A stretch of 64,000 nucleotides of DNA from Subtercola lobariae (GTDB lineage Bacteria > Actinomycetota > Actinomycetes > Actinomycetales > Microbacteriaceae): contig NZ_BMGP01000002.1 of the NCBI RefSeq assembly GCF_014640255.1, forward strand, positions 620,001 to 684,000. The letters run 5' to 3'. A program made the position numbers and the translations under genes. Positions 53,003-60,719 of this stretch are shown here, piece by piece (positions within the stretch are counted from its first letter, which is position 1; every line of letters starts with the position of its first letter). The notes under the pieces were generated by a model. It worked only from the letters and a program-made list of their open reading frames with translations, did not search any database and was not told where the DNA came from.

Positions 53003-54357
53003 TTCTCTCCAAACGCTCCGCGGTACCGCGCGGCAGGGTGTCGTTCGTTCAGCAGGTCAGTGCCGAACAGTTTCTGTCGCAATGTGCCCGGCGTGTATTC
53101 GGTCTGGGCGAGCCCGCGCCGTTGCAGCACCGGAACGACCTCGTCGATGAACTCTTCATAAGAGCTCGGGATGCGCCAGTTGGTGATATTGATTCCGTCG
53201 ACCCCGGCGGCCCGCCACACCTCGAGCTGGTCGGCGATCTGCTCGGGGGTACCCACGACTCGGCCGCGCCGCGACAGAATCGCGCCGAGATCGGCCACGG
53301 TGGGCTCGCGGTCGGTGATCGCGCGGCTCAGCCACTGCAGAATGCCCTGGCTCGCATTCGTCTTGATGTCGACCAGCCGCGTTTCGGGCGGGTACGGTGT
53401 GCCGTCGGGTTTGGTGCCGAAGTTCATGTGCGTGAGATACCCGTCAAGGCTTGCGAACTCGTCGAGCTCAGCCTCTTTCGCCCGCGCCTCTTCTTCTGTG
53501 CGGCCGATCACGAAGGTCAGGCCCTGAAAGAACTTGATGTCGTCAGGGTTGCGGCCCGCCGCCACGGCTAGGGCGCGCGTCTCGGCGATGCCCTCGGCTG
53601 CGACCTCGGGCGACGGCGCGGCGATGAAGACCGCCTCGGCGTTGGCCGCGGCGAAGGCCTTGCCCGCTGCCGACGATCCGGCCTGGTAGAGCACCGGGGT
53701 GCGCTGCGGTGAAGGCGAGGGCAGATGCGGGCCTTCGACCTTGTACCGTTTGCCTTCGTGATAGATCTTGTGAATCTTCGAGGCGTCGGCATAGATACCT
53801 GATTCGCGGTCACGAACGAGGGCCCCGTCATCCCACGACCCCTCCCACAGCTTGTAGGTGACGTCAACGTATTCTCGGGCCCATTCATACCGCTCGTCAT
53901 GCTCAGTCAGGGCGTCGTAACCGAAGTTGCGGGCCGCGTTCTCCATAGTGCCGGTCACGATGTTCCAGGCGATGCGGCCCTTCGAGATGTGGTCGAGGGT
54001 CGAGACCTGACGGGCGAAGTTGAATGGATGCTCTTGCAGCACCCCACTCGTGAAAGCGAGCCCGAGGTGCTCGGTGTTCACGGCGAGCGCAGAAAGCAGA
54101 ACCGACGGGTCGTTGCTCGGAATCTGCAGCCCCTCTCGCGCATTGAGCACGTACGGGCTGTCGGCAGGGCCGTAGAGCCCCACCACATCGGCGAAGAACA
54201 CGGCATCGAACTTGCCGCGCTCGAGTGTCTTGACGAGGTCGATCCACACCTCGACATCGTTGAAATCGGCTTGCCGGGCGTCTGGATGCCGCCACTGGCC
54301 GTGCTGAATATGTGAACCGGTATTCATCACGAATGCGTTGAACCGCAGTGCTGTCAT
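52999..54357 (-). CDS. LLM-class flavin monooxygenase, DszA-like
   Basis: This 452-aa protein shows LRFNAFVMNTGSHIQHGQWRH, FDAVFFADVVGLYGPADSPY, TLDHISKGRIAWNIVTG, PVLYQAGSSAAGKAFAAANA, VGTPEQIADQLEVW and TLRQKLFGTDLL. DszA cleaves the sulfone to a sulfinate. I start at ATG 54357 (MTALRF); a longer frame reaches 54678 but would overlap the EamA gene and has low-complexity sequence. It is the first gene of the three-gene operon that ends at 50556. Confidence 0.85.
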   Translation of the reverse strand: MTALRFNAFVMNTGSHIQHGQWRHPDARQADFNDVEVWIDLVKTLERGKFDAVFFADVVGLYGPADSPYVLNAREGLQIPSNDPSVLLSALAVNTEHLGLAFTSGVLQEHPFNFARQVSTLDHISKGRIAWNIVTGTMENAARNFGYDALTEHDERYEWAREYVDVTYKLWEGSWDDGALVRDRESGIYADASKIHKIYHEGKRYKVEGPHLPSPSPQRTPVLYQAGSSAAGKAFAAANAEAVFIAAPSPEVAAEGIAETRALAVAAGRNPDDIKFFQGLTFVIGRTEEEARAKEAELDEFASLDGYLTHMNFGTKPDGTPYPPETRLVDIKTNASQGILQWLSRAITDREPTVADLGAILSRRGRVVGTPEQIADQLEVWRAAGVDGINITNWRIPSSYEEFIDEVVPVLQRRGLAQTEYTPGTLRQKLFGTDLLNERHPAARYRGAFGEK

Positions 54358-54394
54358 GAGGGTGCTTTCGGGTGCGTTGTGGCGTGCGTAGTGC

Positions 54395-54489
54395 GTACTT
54401 TGGTGCGTGTGTTGTGCGTGTGTTGTGCCGTCGCCCGGAGCGGCTTCGGGGTGATGCTTCGGGTAACGCTTCGGGTAACGCTTCGGGGC
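54395..54489. repeat. Tandem repeats in the leader of the DszA-like gene
   Basis: GTGCGTGTTGT-type units lie around 54400-54430, and GCTTCGGGTAAC units repeat about three times at 54456-54489. The leader between 54358 and 54565 otherwise shows no gene; near 54555-54580 it also holds GTAACACA and TTGTAACG, near matches to the cluster motif. Confidence 0.65.
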
Positions 54490-54565
54490 AGTTATGACGA
54501 TAGCCATAGGGGTGTCGCGCGCCGAATCGCGTGCCGAAACTTCGCGCGTGTGAAGTAACACAAGG

Positions 54566-55459
54566 TCACAACTTGTAACGTCTGCTCTGCCGCTGCCCCA
54601 CCACCACACCCGCCAACACGAGCAGAGTGCCAAACGCTTGGCGGGGGCCGAACGCCTCCCCCGCGACACAGGTGCCAAGCAGCACTCCCGTGACGGGGTT
54701 GAGCAGCCCGATCAGGCCCACAGTCGCCGCCGGAAGGTGCCGTAGCCCGGTGAACCACGCCACGAAGGCGAGCGCCGTGGCAATGACGGTGACGTAAGCG
54801 AACCCGAAAGCGGCCGGCTCGTCGATCTGCGGCGGCGCGCCCTCGACCATCACGGCGAACGGCGCCACCAGCAGCCCGCCGGCGATCAGTTGCCACGCCG
54901 TGATAGCAAGCGTCTTCTGCCCCACGGCCCACTTTTTGGTCAGCACGAATCCCACCGACGACATGAGCATGGCGGCCAGTGAGGCGGCTACACCGAGCAC
55001 CGAAATAGACCCGGTAATACCTCCCAGCAGCATTACACCAACTCCGGCGAATCCGATCGCCGCCCCGAGCAGCGGCCTCAAGGTGGGCCGGGCGCCGAGC
55101 ACCGGCCACGCGATCAGCATCAGCACACCGGCCGATGTGGCCATAATGGTCGACGCTACGCTCGACGGCAGCAGTTGTGACGCGGCGTACACCAGCACGA
55201 AAAACGCCCCGACGTTCAGCGTTCCGAGCACGAGCGATTTGTACCACCACGACCCTCGTGGGCGTGATCGCGTCAGGGCGAGCACAATGAGCCCGGCTGG
55301 CAGTGCGCGCAACACCGCCCCCCAGAGTGGATGGTCGAGCGGCAGAAACTGCCGCGTCACGAAGTAGTTCGACCCCCAGGCAATCGGGGCGATTGCCGTA
55401 ATGAGCACCCAGCGCCAGCGGTGCCACAGCGCGAGCATCCGCGATGCTTTAGCTTCCAT
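54566..55459 (-). CDS. EamA/DMT-family membrane exporter
   Basis: About 297 aa with ten likely membrane segments in two EamA repeats: WVLITAIAPIAWGSNYFVTRQFLP at the start, and ATALAFVAWFTGLRHLPAATVGLIGLLNPVTG near the end, a DMT-type signature. Start is ATG 55459 (MEAKAS) or ATG 55438 (MLALWH). ATG 55459 lies inside a palindromic operator, which favours 55438 or a leaderless message. It is divergent from a MarR regulator that probably represses it. Substrate unknown. Confidence 0.85.
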   Translation of the reverse strand: MEAKASRMLALWHRWRWVLITAIAPIAWGSNYFVTRQFLPLDHPLWGAVLRALPAGLIVLALTRSRPRGSWWYKSLVLGTLNVGAFFVLVYAASQLLPSSVASTIMATSAGVLMLIAWPVLGARPTLRPLLGAAIGFAGVGVMLLGGITGSISVLGVAASLAAMLMSSVGFVLTKKWAVGQKTLAITAWQLIAGGLLVAPFAVMVEGAPPQIDEPAAFGFAYVTVIATALAFVAWFTGLRHLPAATVGLIGLLNPVTGVLLGTCVAGEAFGPRQAFGTLLVLAGVVVGQRQSRRYKL

Positions 55460-55488
55460 GGAAGCAATAATAGCTTCTGCGGAAGCTA
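55450..55488. promoter_or_regulatory. Paired palindromic operators between EamA and MarR genes
   Basis: Site 1: GCTTCCATGGAAGC at 55452-55465 (perfect). Site 2: TAGCTTC-TGCG-GAAGCTA at 55471-55488 (perfect 7-bp arms). Their centres are 21 bp apart, two helix turns. They sit between the divergent eamA-like and marR starts, as expected for MarR autoregulation. Confidence 0.75.
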
Positions 55489-55498
55489 CTATTGCGTC

Positions 55499-56080
55499 AT
55501 GGCAGAACCCGTCGACCGCACAGATCGCACAAAGCACATTGAACCCACAGACCGCACTGACCGCATCGACCGCATTGACCGCATTGACCGCATTGACCGC
55601 ATTCAAGCGGAGTGGAACCGAGAGCGACCCGATCTCGATGTGAGCCCGCAGGGCATCATCGGCCGGCTGCACCGGCTCGCCGGGCATCTCACCGCGGAGC
55701 TCACGCCCGTCTACGAACGACACGGTCTCGGCGAGGGCGAGTTCGACGTGCTCGCCGCCCTCCGCCGTGCGGGCGCCCCCTTCGAGCGGGCGCCCGGCGA
55801 ACTAGCCGCGCACACCATGGTGACCACGGGTGCCATGACCAAGCGCATCGATCGCCTGGCCGAAGCGGGGTTTGTGGTGCGCAGGGCCGCGGAGGGCGAC
55901 GGGCGGCGCCGGGTCGTTGCGCTCACCGATCACGGCCGCACGGTCATCGATGCCGCCTTCACCGAACATATGGCGAATGAGAAGCGGCTGGTCGCCGATC
56001 TGCCGGCCGCCGAGCGAGCCCGTCTCGAAACGATCTTGCGCGAGTGGCTCGGGCACTACGAGTCGCCTCTGCAGCGTTAG
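55499..56080 (+). CDS. MarR-family transcriptional regulator with repetitive N-terminus
   Basis: This 193-aa protein has the MarR winged helix: EGEFDVLAALRRAGAPFERAPGELAAHTMVTT, TKRIDRLAEAGFVVRRA and DGRRRVVALTDHGR. The N-terminal ~38 residues include a repeat of DRI units (9-bp DNA unit). It starts at ATG 55499 just after two palindromic operators and is divergent from the EamA exporter. A single-target efflux repressor is likely. The ligand is unknown. Confidence 0.87.
   Translation: MAEPVDRTDRTKHIEPTDRTDRIDRIDRIDRIDRIQAEWNRERPDLDVSPQGIIGRLHRLAGHLTAELTPVYERHGLGEGEFDVLAALRRAGAPFERAPGELAAHTMVTTGAMTKRIDRLAEAGFVVRRAAEGDGRRRVVALTDHGRTVIDAAFTEHMANEKRLVADLPAAERARLETILREWLGHYESPLQR
55557..55613. 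repeat. 9-bp tandem repeats (GACCGCATT) inside marR
   Basis: About six in-frame copies of GACCGCATT/C lie near the 5' end of marR, encoding repeated Asp-Arg-Ile. Copy-number change would alter only the length of the N-terminal arm, because the unit is a multiple of three. Confidence 0.8.
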
Positions 56081-56133
56081 GGCCGCCGCGGCTGCCCTGT
56101 GCAGCGCCAGCGCCGCCACCGGACGCGCGCGCC

Positions 56134-56203
56134 ATCAGCCACACATGACCTATCGCGCGCAGCCAGCCACACATGACCCATCGCGCGCGCCATCAGCCAA
56201 GCA
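56134..56203. repeat. Direct repeats between marR and the dioxygenase-like gene
   Basis: AGCCACACATGACC followed by ATCGCGCGC occurs twice, and GCCATCAGCCA also repeats, in the ~150-bp convergent gap. No gene or terminator is evident. Confidence 0.6.
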
Positions 56204-56232
56204 CACGACCCGGCACCTACGGGCGCGCCGCG

Positions 56233-57156
56233 TCACACCCCGATGGTCAACGCCGCGGTGTACCCCGCCGCCACGGAGCCCGAGATACTCGCGATCTGGT
56301 GAATTCCGCCGTCGTTGCCGAACACGTTGTCGGTCGCGAGACTGGTTGAAGCGAGATTCTTCACGCTCTGCGCATACCCGGTGGTGGCATAAACCGCATC
56401 GCAGGTCTCCTTCGGCATGGCGATCTGCGATGTCTTCACGATCGGCCCAGACGCCACCGCAGTCGCCACATCTGTATATACCTCGAAGTGAATATGCGGC
56501 CATCGCCCCGAATACGCCGCCGGATAGATCGAGGTGAAGGCGACGGTTCCATTCGCGTCGACCTGCTGCACGCCACGCAGATAGTTCTCGTTCTGCACAC
56601 TCGCACCGTAAAGCGAGTACTCCCCGTCGCGGTTGCAGTGCCAGAGGTACACCGCCGCGCCCGCCAGCGCGTTTCCCGTCGAAACGTCACGCACGGTGAG
56701 TTGGATGTTCAGCGGCACCCCCTCAGCCGTGATGCTCGACGAGCCGAAGCTCGAGCGGATGTCGCTGCGAACGATTCCCGAGGCACCCAGCACATCGACA
56801 CCGTTCGAACCATCGCCTGGATACGGCCCGGCGGTCTCATCGGGTACCTCTGTCACCACTTCGGCACCGGCCGACGGCGTGCTCGTCGCTGCACCCGCGG
56901 TACTGCCGTCGGTGGCCGAGGCGCTGGGTGTCGAGGTGGCCGTCGCGCCCGCCGCTGCGGCCGAACCCGATCCCGACCCCGCGCCGGGGCTCGCGCAGGC
57001 GGCGAGCAGCGTCGTTACGGCCACGCCGCCGAAAAGGCCGAGGGCCAGGCGCCGGTTGACCAGTGTTCTGACGTCGTAGACGAGCCCCCGGTCATCCTCA
57101 TCGATCTCATTGCCTGCGGCGTCGCGCCACTCGTCGTCGTTCTGCTTCGTCGTCAT
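56233..57156 (-). CDS. Exported intradiol-dioxygenase-like lipoprotein
   Basis: This 307-aa protein has a lipoprotein signal (NRRLALGLFGGVAVTTLLAAC) and a Ser/Ala/Thr-rich linker (~residues 50-95), then an intradiol-dioxygenase-like domain. Iron ligands appear as Tyr in TAGPYPGD, Tyr in DGEYSLY, and His-x-His in RWPHIHFEVY. ATG 57156 is used rather than 57174. An extracytoplasmic position for an aromatic-ring dioxygenase is unusual; similar exported proteins exist in Actinobacteria, but their substrates are not clear. Confidence 0.75.
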   Translation of the reverse strand: MTTKQNDDEWRDAAGNEIDEDDRGLVYDVRTLVNRRLALGLFGGVAVTTLLAACASPGAGSGSGSAAAAGATATSTPSASATDGSTAGAATSTPSAGAEVVTEVPDETAGPYPGDGSNGVDVLGASGIVRSDIRSSFGSSSITAEGVPLNIQLTVRDVSTGNALAGAAVYLWHCNRDGEYSLYGASVQNENYLRGVQQVDANGTVAFTSIYPAAYSGRWPHIHFEVYTDVATAVASGPIVKTSQIAMPKETCDAVYATTGYAQSVKNLASTSLATDNVFGNDGGIHQIASISGSVAAGYTAALTIGV

Positions 57157-57303
57157 TTCTGTGCTCCCTCTCATTTTCGTAGGTTCAACGAAACGGCACG
57201 GCCCTATGGGGTGGCCATACGAGCTCTTGGCGCGTGCTATGAAATACTGTGCGAGCCCTGAATGCGCGGGCGAGACTGCTCGGCCCTGAAAGGACCCCGC
57301 CGG

Positions 57304-58611
57304 ATGACCGATCTACCCCCTCGCGATGCGGTCGCGAACACCGGCGCGAACCCTGGCGATGCCTCTCACGAGACCGCGACCGAGACCGAAGCCGAGGCCG
57401 GCAGTCGCGACGCCGCTCCTGCGATAGTCGCGAACACCGGCGAAGCAGCTCAGCCGCCGGCCCAGCCGAATGGCGACCGGGGCGCCCTCATCGTGGTCGT
57501 CGCCGCGTCGGTCGTGGCTCTGCTGATGGTGCTCGGCGGCAGCTTCTGGGCCTGGAGCGCCCTCAGCCAGAGCCGCTACAACGCCGCGAGCATCGCCCTA
57601 CAGACTCAACTCGGTGCCGAAGCTGTTGCGGTGCACGCGTACGACGCACGGTTGGCTGACATGAACAGCCTCGCGCTGCGCATCGCCTCGGTGACCGCTC
57701 GGCCGGAGTTCACCGCCGATACGAGCGCCGAGGCAGGCGCGCTACGGCAAGACCTGGGCGTCGCGCAGCCGCTCGCCACGGCACCGGCAGCTACCTCCCC
57801 CGACAGCGCCGACGCCCTTCCGGCCGCCGGCTACCGGCCCGCCTGGCAATTGCTGGGCGACTCTGAGCACCTCGAAGCTCTCACTCGGCAATCGCAGCAG
57901 ACCACGGCGCAACTCAGCTCGAAGACCACCGACGCTAAGTCTGCCGAAGACACGCTCACGGCAGCAGAGGCGGCATACTTCTCGGCCACCGCCACGACCG
58001 CTGAGCAACTGATCGCCACCGATACTCTGTCGAACCGCTCGGTGCAGGTTCCGCTCATCCACCTCATCGATCAGGCACGAAACCCGTCGATGAGCCTCAG
58101 CCGCGACGGAGCGTTTCTCGGTTCGATCGTCGACGCCGAGGCTCAGGTGCGCGCCTCGCAGGCCACCAACCAGGCCCACCAAAACGATCCCGCCTGGTCG
58201 GTGCGGCGCGAGATCGAGGCCTACGCCCGTTCGCTCAGCAACGGAATCGCGCTGGAATTCGTCTGGGCGCCGGAGGTTTCCGGGCTCGGCAGCGGCTGGC
58301 TCTCAGGCACCGCGCAAACCTTCGACACCGACGGCGGATACGCCATCATCAGTCTGAACTACTCGGTTGAAGACGCCTGGACCGATGGGCTCAACGAGAC
58401 CGACGACCACGCACTCGTTGCTCACGAGGTGGGCCACACCCAGATCTACCGCTGCGCGAAACTCTTCAACGACCCAGCCTTCGCCGGCAACCAAGAGACC
58501 TGGGCCACTGCCTGGTCGATCAGCCAGGGCTTCGACGTAGAAGGCTCGGGCATTCAGGCCTACGGCCGCCCCACCGACGCCCAAATCGCCCTCGCCGCTC
58601 AGTGCCGCTGA
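57304..58611 (+). CDS. Membrane-anchored protein with HEVGH motif (putative extracytoplasmic metallopeptidase-like)
   Basis: This 435-aa protein has an Ala/Thr/Glu-rich cytoplasmic segment (~60 residues), one membrane span (ALIVVVAASVVALLMVLGGS), and a long extracellular part. The C-terminal ~100 residues include ALVAHEVGHTQIYRCA, an HExxH-like zinc site, and a cysteine at the end. ATG 57304 follows GAAAGGACC. I do not recognise a known family; the HEVGH could also be a non-catalytic metal site. No partner gene is adjacent. Confidence 0.6.
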   Translation: MTDLPPRDAVANTGANPGDASHETATETEAEAGSRDAAPAIVANTGEAAQPPAQPNGDRGALIVVVAASVVALLMVLGGSFWAWSALSQSRYNAASIALQTQLGAEAVAVHAYDARLADMNSLALRIASVTARPEFTADTSAEAGALRQDLGVAQPLATAPAATSPDSADALPAAGYRPAWQLLGDSEHLEALTRQSQQTTAQLSSKTTDAKSAEDTLTAAEAAYFSATATTAEQLIATDTLSNRSVQVPLIHLIDQARNPSMSLSRDGAFLGSIVDAEAQVRASQATNQAHQNDPAWSVRREIEAYARSLSNGIALEFVWAPEVSGLGSGWLSGTAQTFDTDGGYAIISLNYSVEDAWTDGLNETDDHALVAHEVGHTQIYRCAKLFNDPAFAGNQETWATAWSISQGFDVEGSGIQAYGRPTDAQIALAAQCR

Positions 58612-58663
58612 CCGCGGCCAGGGTCGCGGTCGCAGTGGCTTAAGCGCCCACGGATCGCACACA

Positions 58664-59068
58664 TCACGACCCCACATACTCCTGTCGAAATGCCCCGCCC
58701 ATCGCGTCAGCAATGTGCCCGAAGTCGCGGTCGCAATTCAGCACGATAGCGTCATTTGCCATGGCGTATGCAGCGATGAGGCAATCGAATGCAGCAGCCG
58801 CGCGCATCCGCCCGGTCTGCCACAGAGCCTGCTGCACCCGTAACGCGTCAGCCTCGCTCGGGTGTACGAACGCCGCAAGCAGTTCATCCATGTCGCGCCG
58901 AAATTCGACGTACTCAGCGAGACTGCGCGCCGAATGACAGTACTCGAGAACCTGTGGTGGGCACGTGATGATGAGGTGAACAGGCGACAACGCCCTCAGT
59001 CGCTGAGCAATGAGGTGGTTTCTAGCCGCTCTCTGCCAGACGCTGTTGTCTACGAGGTACGTGCTCAC
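58664..59068 (-). CDS. vapC: VapC-type PIN-domain toxin ribonuclease
   Basis: This 134-aa PIN protein shows the acidic residues of the active site: D in YLVDNSVW, E in QVLEYCHSA, D in AAFDCLIAAYA and D in LNCDRDFGHIA. VapC toxins cut tRNA or rRNA. It overlaps the upstream antitoxin gene by 4 bases, the usual arrangement. Confidence 0.87.
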   Translation of the reverse strand: MSTYLVDNSVWQRAARNHLIAQRLRALSPVHLIITCPPQVLEYCHSARSLAEYVEFRRDMDELLAAFVHPSEADALRVQQALWQTGRMRAAAAFDCLIAAYAMANDAIVLNCDRDFGHIADAMGGAFRQEYVGS

Positions 59069-59283
59069 GAGCCTGCAGGATGCCCACTCCCCGGCTTCAT
59101 CGTGCCGGCATCGATCTGGTCGTTGGTGAACTCACGGGCAATGATGCGCTCGACAACCGTCGGCTGACGACGCACGGCGATGAGCGTTTTTAGAGCGAGA
59201 TCGACAGTCTCTCTGTTACTCCCTGCCCCAACGAGGTCACGAGCGGTCTTGAGTTCGAACGGATTGATGTCGATCGATGTCAC
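59065..59283 (-). CDS. vapB: VapB-type antitoxin
   Basis: This 72-aa protein reads TSIDINPFELKTARDLVGAGSNRETVDLALKTLIAVRRQ, the VapB ribbon-helix-helix pattern with a flexible C-terminus. I prefer GTG 59283 because GGGAGAGG lies 9 bases upstream; a GTG at 59289 is in frame but too close. It overlaps vapC. It likely represses its own promoter. Confidence 0.8.
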   Translation of the reverse strand: MTSIDINPFELKTARDLVGAGSNRETVDLALKTLIAVRRQPTVVERIIAREFTNDQIDAGTMKPGSGHPAGS

Positions 59284-59409
59284 GGTCACGTACCTCTCCC
59301 TCCCCCGAACGGCTATATAAGCCACTAGATAGATCTGTGGCTCAGGAGGTAGTGCCGCCGACAGCCTGACGGTGAGCGGTTCCGCGTTTGCGGAAATAGG
59401 ATAGGGGCT

Positions 59410-59814
59410 ATGTCGCAAATTCGGATTCGTGATGCAGCACACTACCTCGGAGTCAGCGACGACACTGTACGGCGGTGGATCGACATCGGCGTGCTGAAAA
59501 GCAGCAAAGACGAATCGGCACGCTCGGTCATCGACGGGCTCGAGCTGGCGCAATTGGCACGCAAGAACGCCATTCTGCCCGCCGACCCCTCTGACATCGG
59601 GCGCTCCGCCCGAAATCGGTTCGTGGGTCTCGTCACCGAAATAACCATGGACAAAGTGATGGCCCAAGTCGAGATGCAGTGCGGCCCGCACCGCGTGGTT
59701 TCGCTGATGTCGAGTGAGGCAGTCAGAGAACTCGGGCTCGAACTCGGCTCCGTAGCAGTAGCCGTCGTGAAAGCCACGACGGTGATCGTCGAAACACCCG
59801 CAGAGAGAACGTGA
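59410..59814 (+). CDS. TOBE-domain molybdate-responsive regulator with MerR-like HTH
   Basis: This 134-aa protein has an N-terminal MerR/excisionase-type helix-turn-helix (IRDAAHYLGVSDDTVRRWIDIGVL) and a C-terminal TOBE/molbindin domain (GRSARNRFVGLVTEI, VVSLMSSEAVRELGLELGS). Such fusions bind molybdate and regulate the mod operon. Its stop overlaps modA. It is therefore probably autoregulatory. Confidence 0.85.
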   Translation: MSQIRIRDAAHYLGVSDDTVRRWIDIGVLKSSKDESARSVIDGLELAQLARKNAILPADPSDIGRSARNRFVGLVTEITMDKVMAQVEMQCGPHRVVSLMSSEAVRELGLELGSVAVAVVKATTVIVETPAERT

Positions 59815-60659
59815 ATCAGATGACCTTCGCACCCCTGAAATCAAAGCCCACAAGAAAGTCGCTTCGCAGCCTGGCCACCCTGGTGATCGCAGCAGCTGTC
59901 GTCACCGGAGCGGCCGCCTGCTCGAGCTCATCCACCACCACCGCTTCGACGGGCACGCCGAGCGCCTCGGCAACCACCGCCCCCGCCGGCACTGTCGTGG
60001 TTTTCGCAGCGGCATCACTGAAGGCGACCTTCACCGCTCTCGGCACCGCTTTTCAGGCGGCCAACCCTGGCACAACAGTGACCTTCAGCTTCGCGGGCTC
60101 GTCTGACCTGGTGACCCAGATCACCGGCGGAGCCCCGGCCGACATCTTCGCCTCGGCCGACACGAACAACATGGGCAAACTCGTCTCGGCAAACCTGGTC
60201 AGCGGTACGCCGGTCAATTTCGCCACGAACGTGCTCGAAATCGCGACCCCGCCCGGAAACCCCGCGAACGTGAAGACCTTCGCCGACCTGGGCAACGCGA
60301 GCATCAAAACCGTGATCTGCGCGCCGGCCGTACCGTGTGGCGCCGCGACCGCCACCATCGAACAGTCGACGGGCGTTACGATTCCGGCGGTGAGCCAAGA
60401 GTCGTCGGTGACGGATGTTCTGGGCAAGGTCAGCTCGGGCGAAGCCGATGCCGGGCTGGTGTACGTGACCGACGTCAAGAGCGCCGGCAACACTGTTACG
60501 GGCGTTCCGTTTGCCGAGTCGAGCAGCGCCGTGAACACGTACCCCATTGCAGCGCTTTCAGATGCGAAGAACGCCGCGCTGGCGCAGGCCTTCATCGGGT
60601 ACGTGACCGGCCCCGACGGTCAGGCGACGCTGGCGGCTGCCGGTTTCGGCAAGCCGTAA
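59811..60659 (+). CDS. modA: Molybdate ABC transporter substrate-binding lipoprotein ModA
   Basis: This 282-aa protein has a lipoprotein signal (LATLVIAAAVVTGAAAC) and the ModA body: VVVFAAASLKATFTALGTAFQ, SFAGSSDLVTQITGGAPADIFASAD, PCGAATATIEQSTG. GTG 59811 overlaps the regulator stop; ATG 59820 is an alternative in frame start. It binds molybdate or tungstate for import. Confidence 0.9.
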   Translation: MNQMTFAPLKSKPTRKSLRSLATLVIAAAVVTGAAACSSSSTTTASTGTPSASATTAPAGTVVVFAAASLKATFTALGTAFQAANPGTTVTFSFAGSSDLVTQITGGAPADIFASADTNNMGKLVSANLVSGTPVNFATNVLEIATPPGNPANVKTFADLGNASIKTVICAPAVPCGAATATIEQSTGVTIPAVSQESSVTDVLGKVSSGEADAGLVYVTDVKSAGNTVTGVPFAESSSAVNTYPIAALSDAKNAALAQAFIGYVTGPDGQATLAAAGFGKP

Positions 60660-60675
60660 CCCGGTAGTCGCAGAA

Positions 60676-60719
60676 CCCGTGAAGACATCGCTGAACCCGT
60701 GAAGACCTCGCAGAACTAC
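60676..60719. repeat. 21-bp tandem duplication around the modB start
   Basis: GAACCCGTGAAGACATCGCT is followed directly by a second copy with two base changes. Each copy carries a GTG in the modB frame, at 60678 and 60699, so there are two candidate start codons. Confidence 0.7.

Noticed and set aside
54358-54678. Longer N-terminus for the DszA-like LLM
   Set aside because: The upstream residues are low-complexity, have no LLM similarity and would overlap the EamA gene. ATG 54357 gives the family N-terminus.
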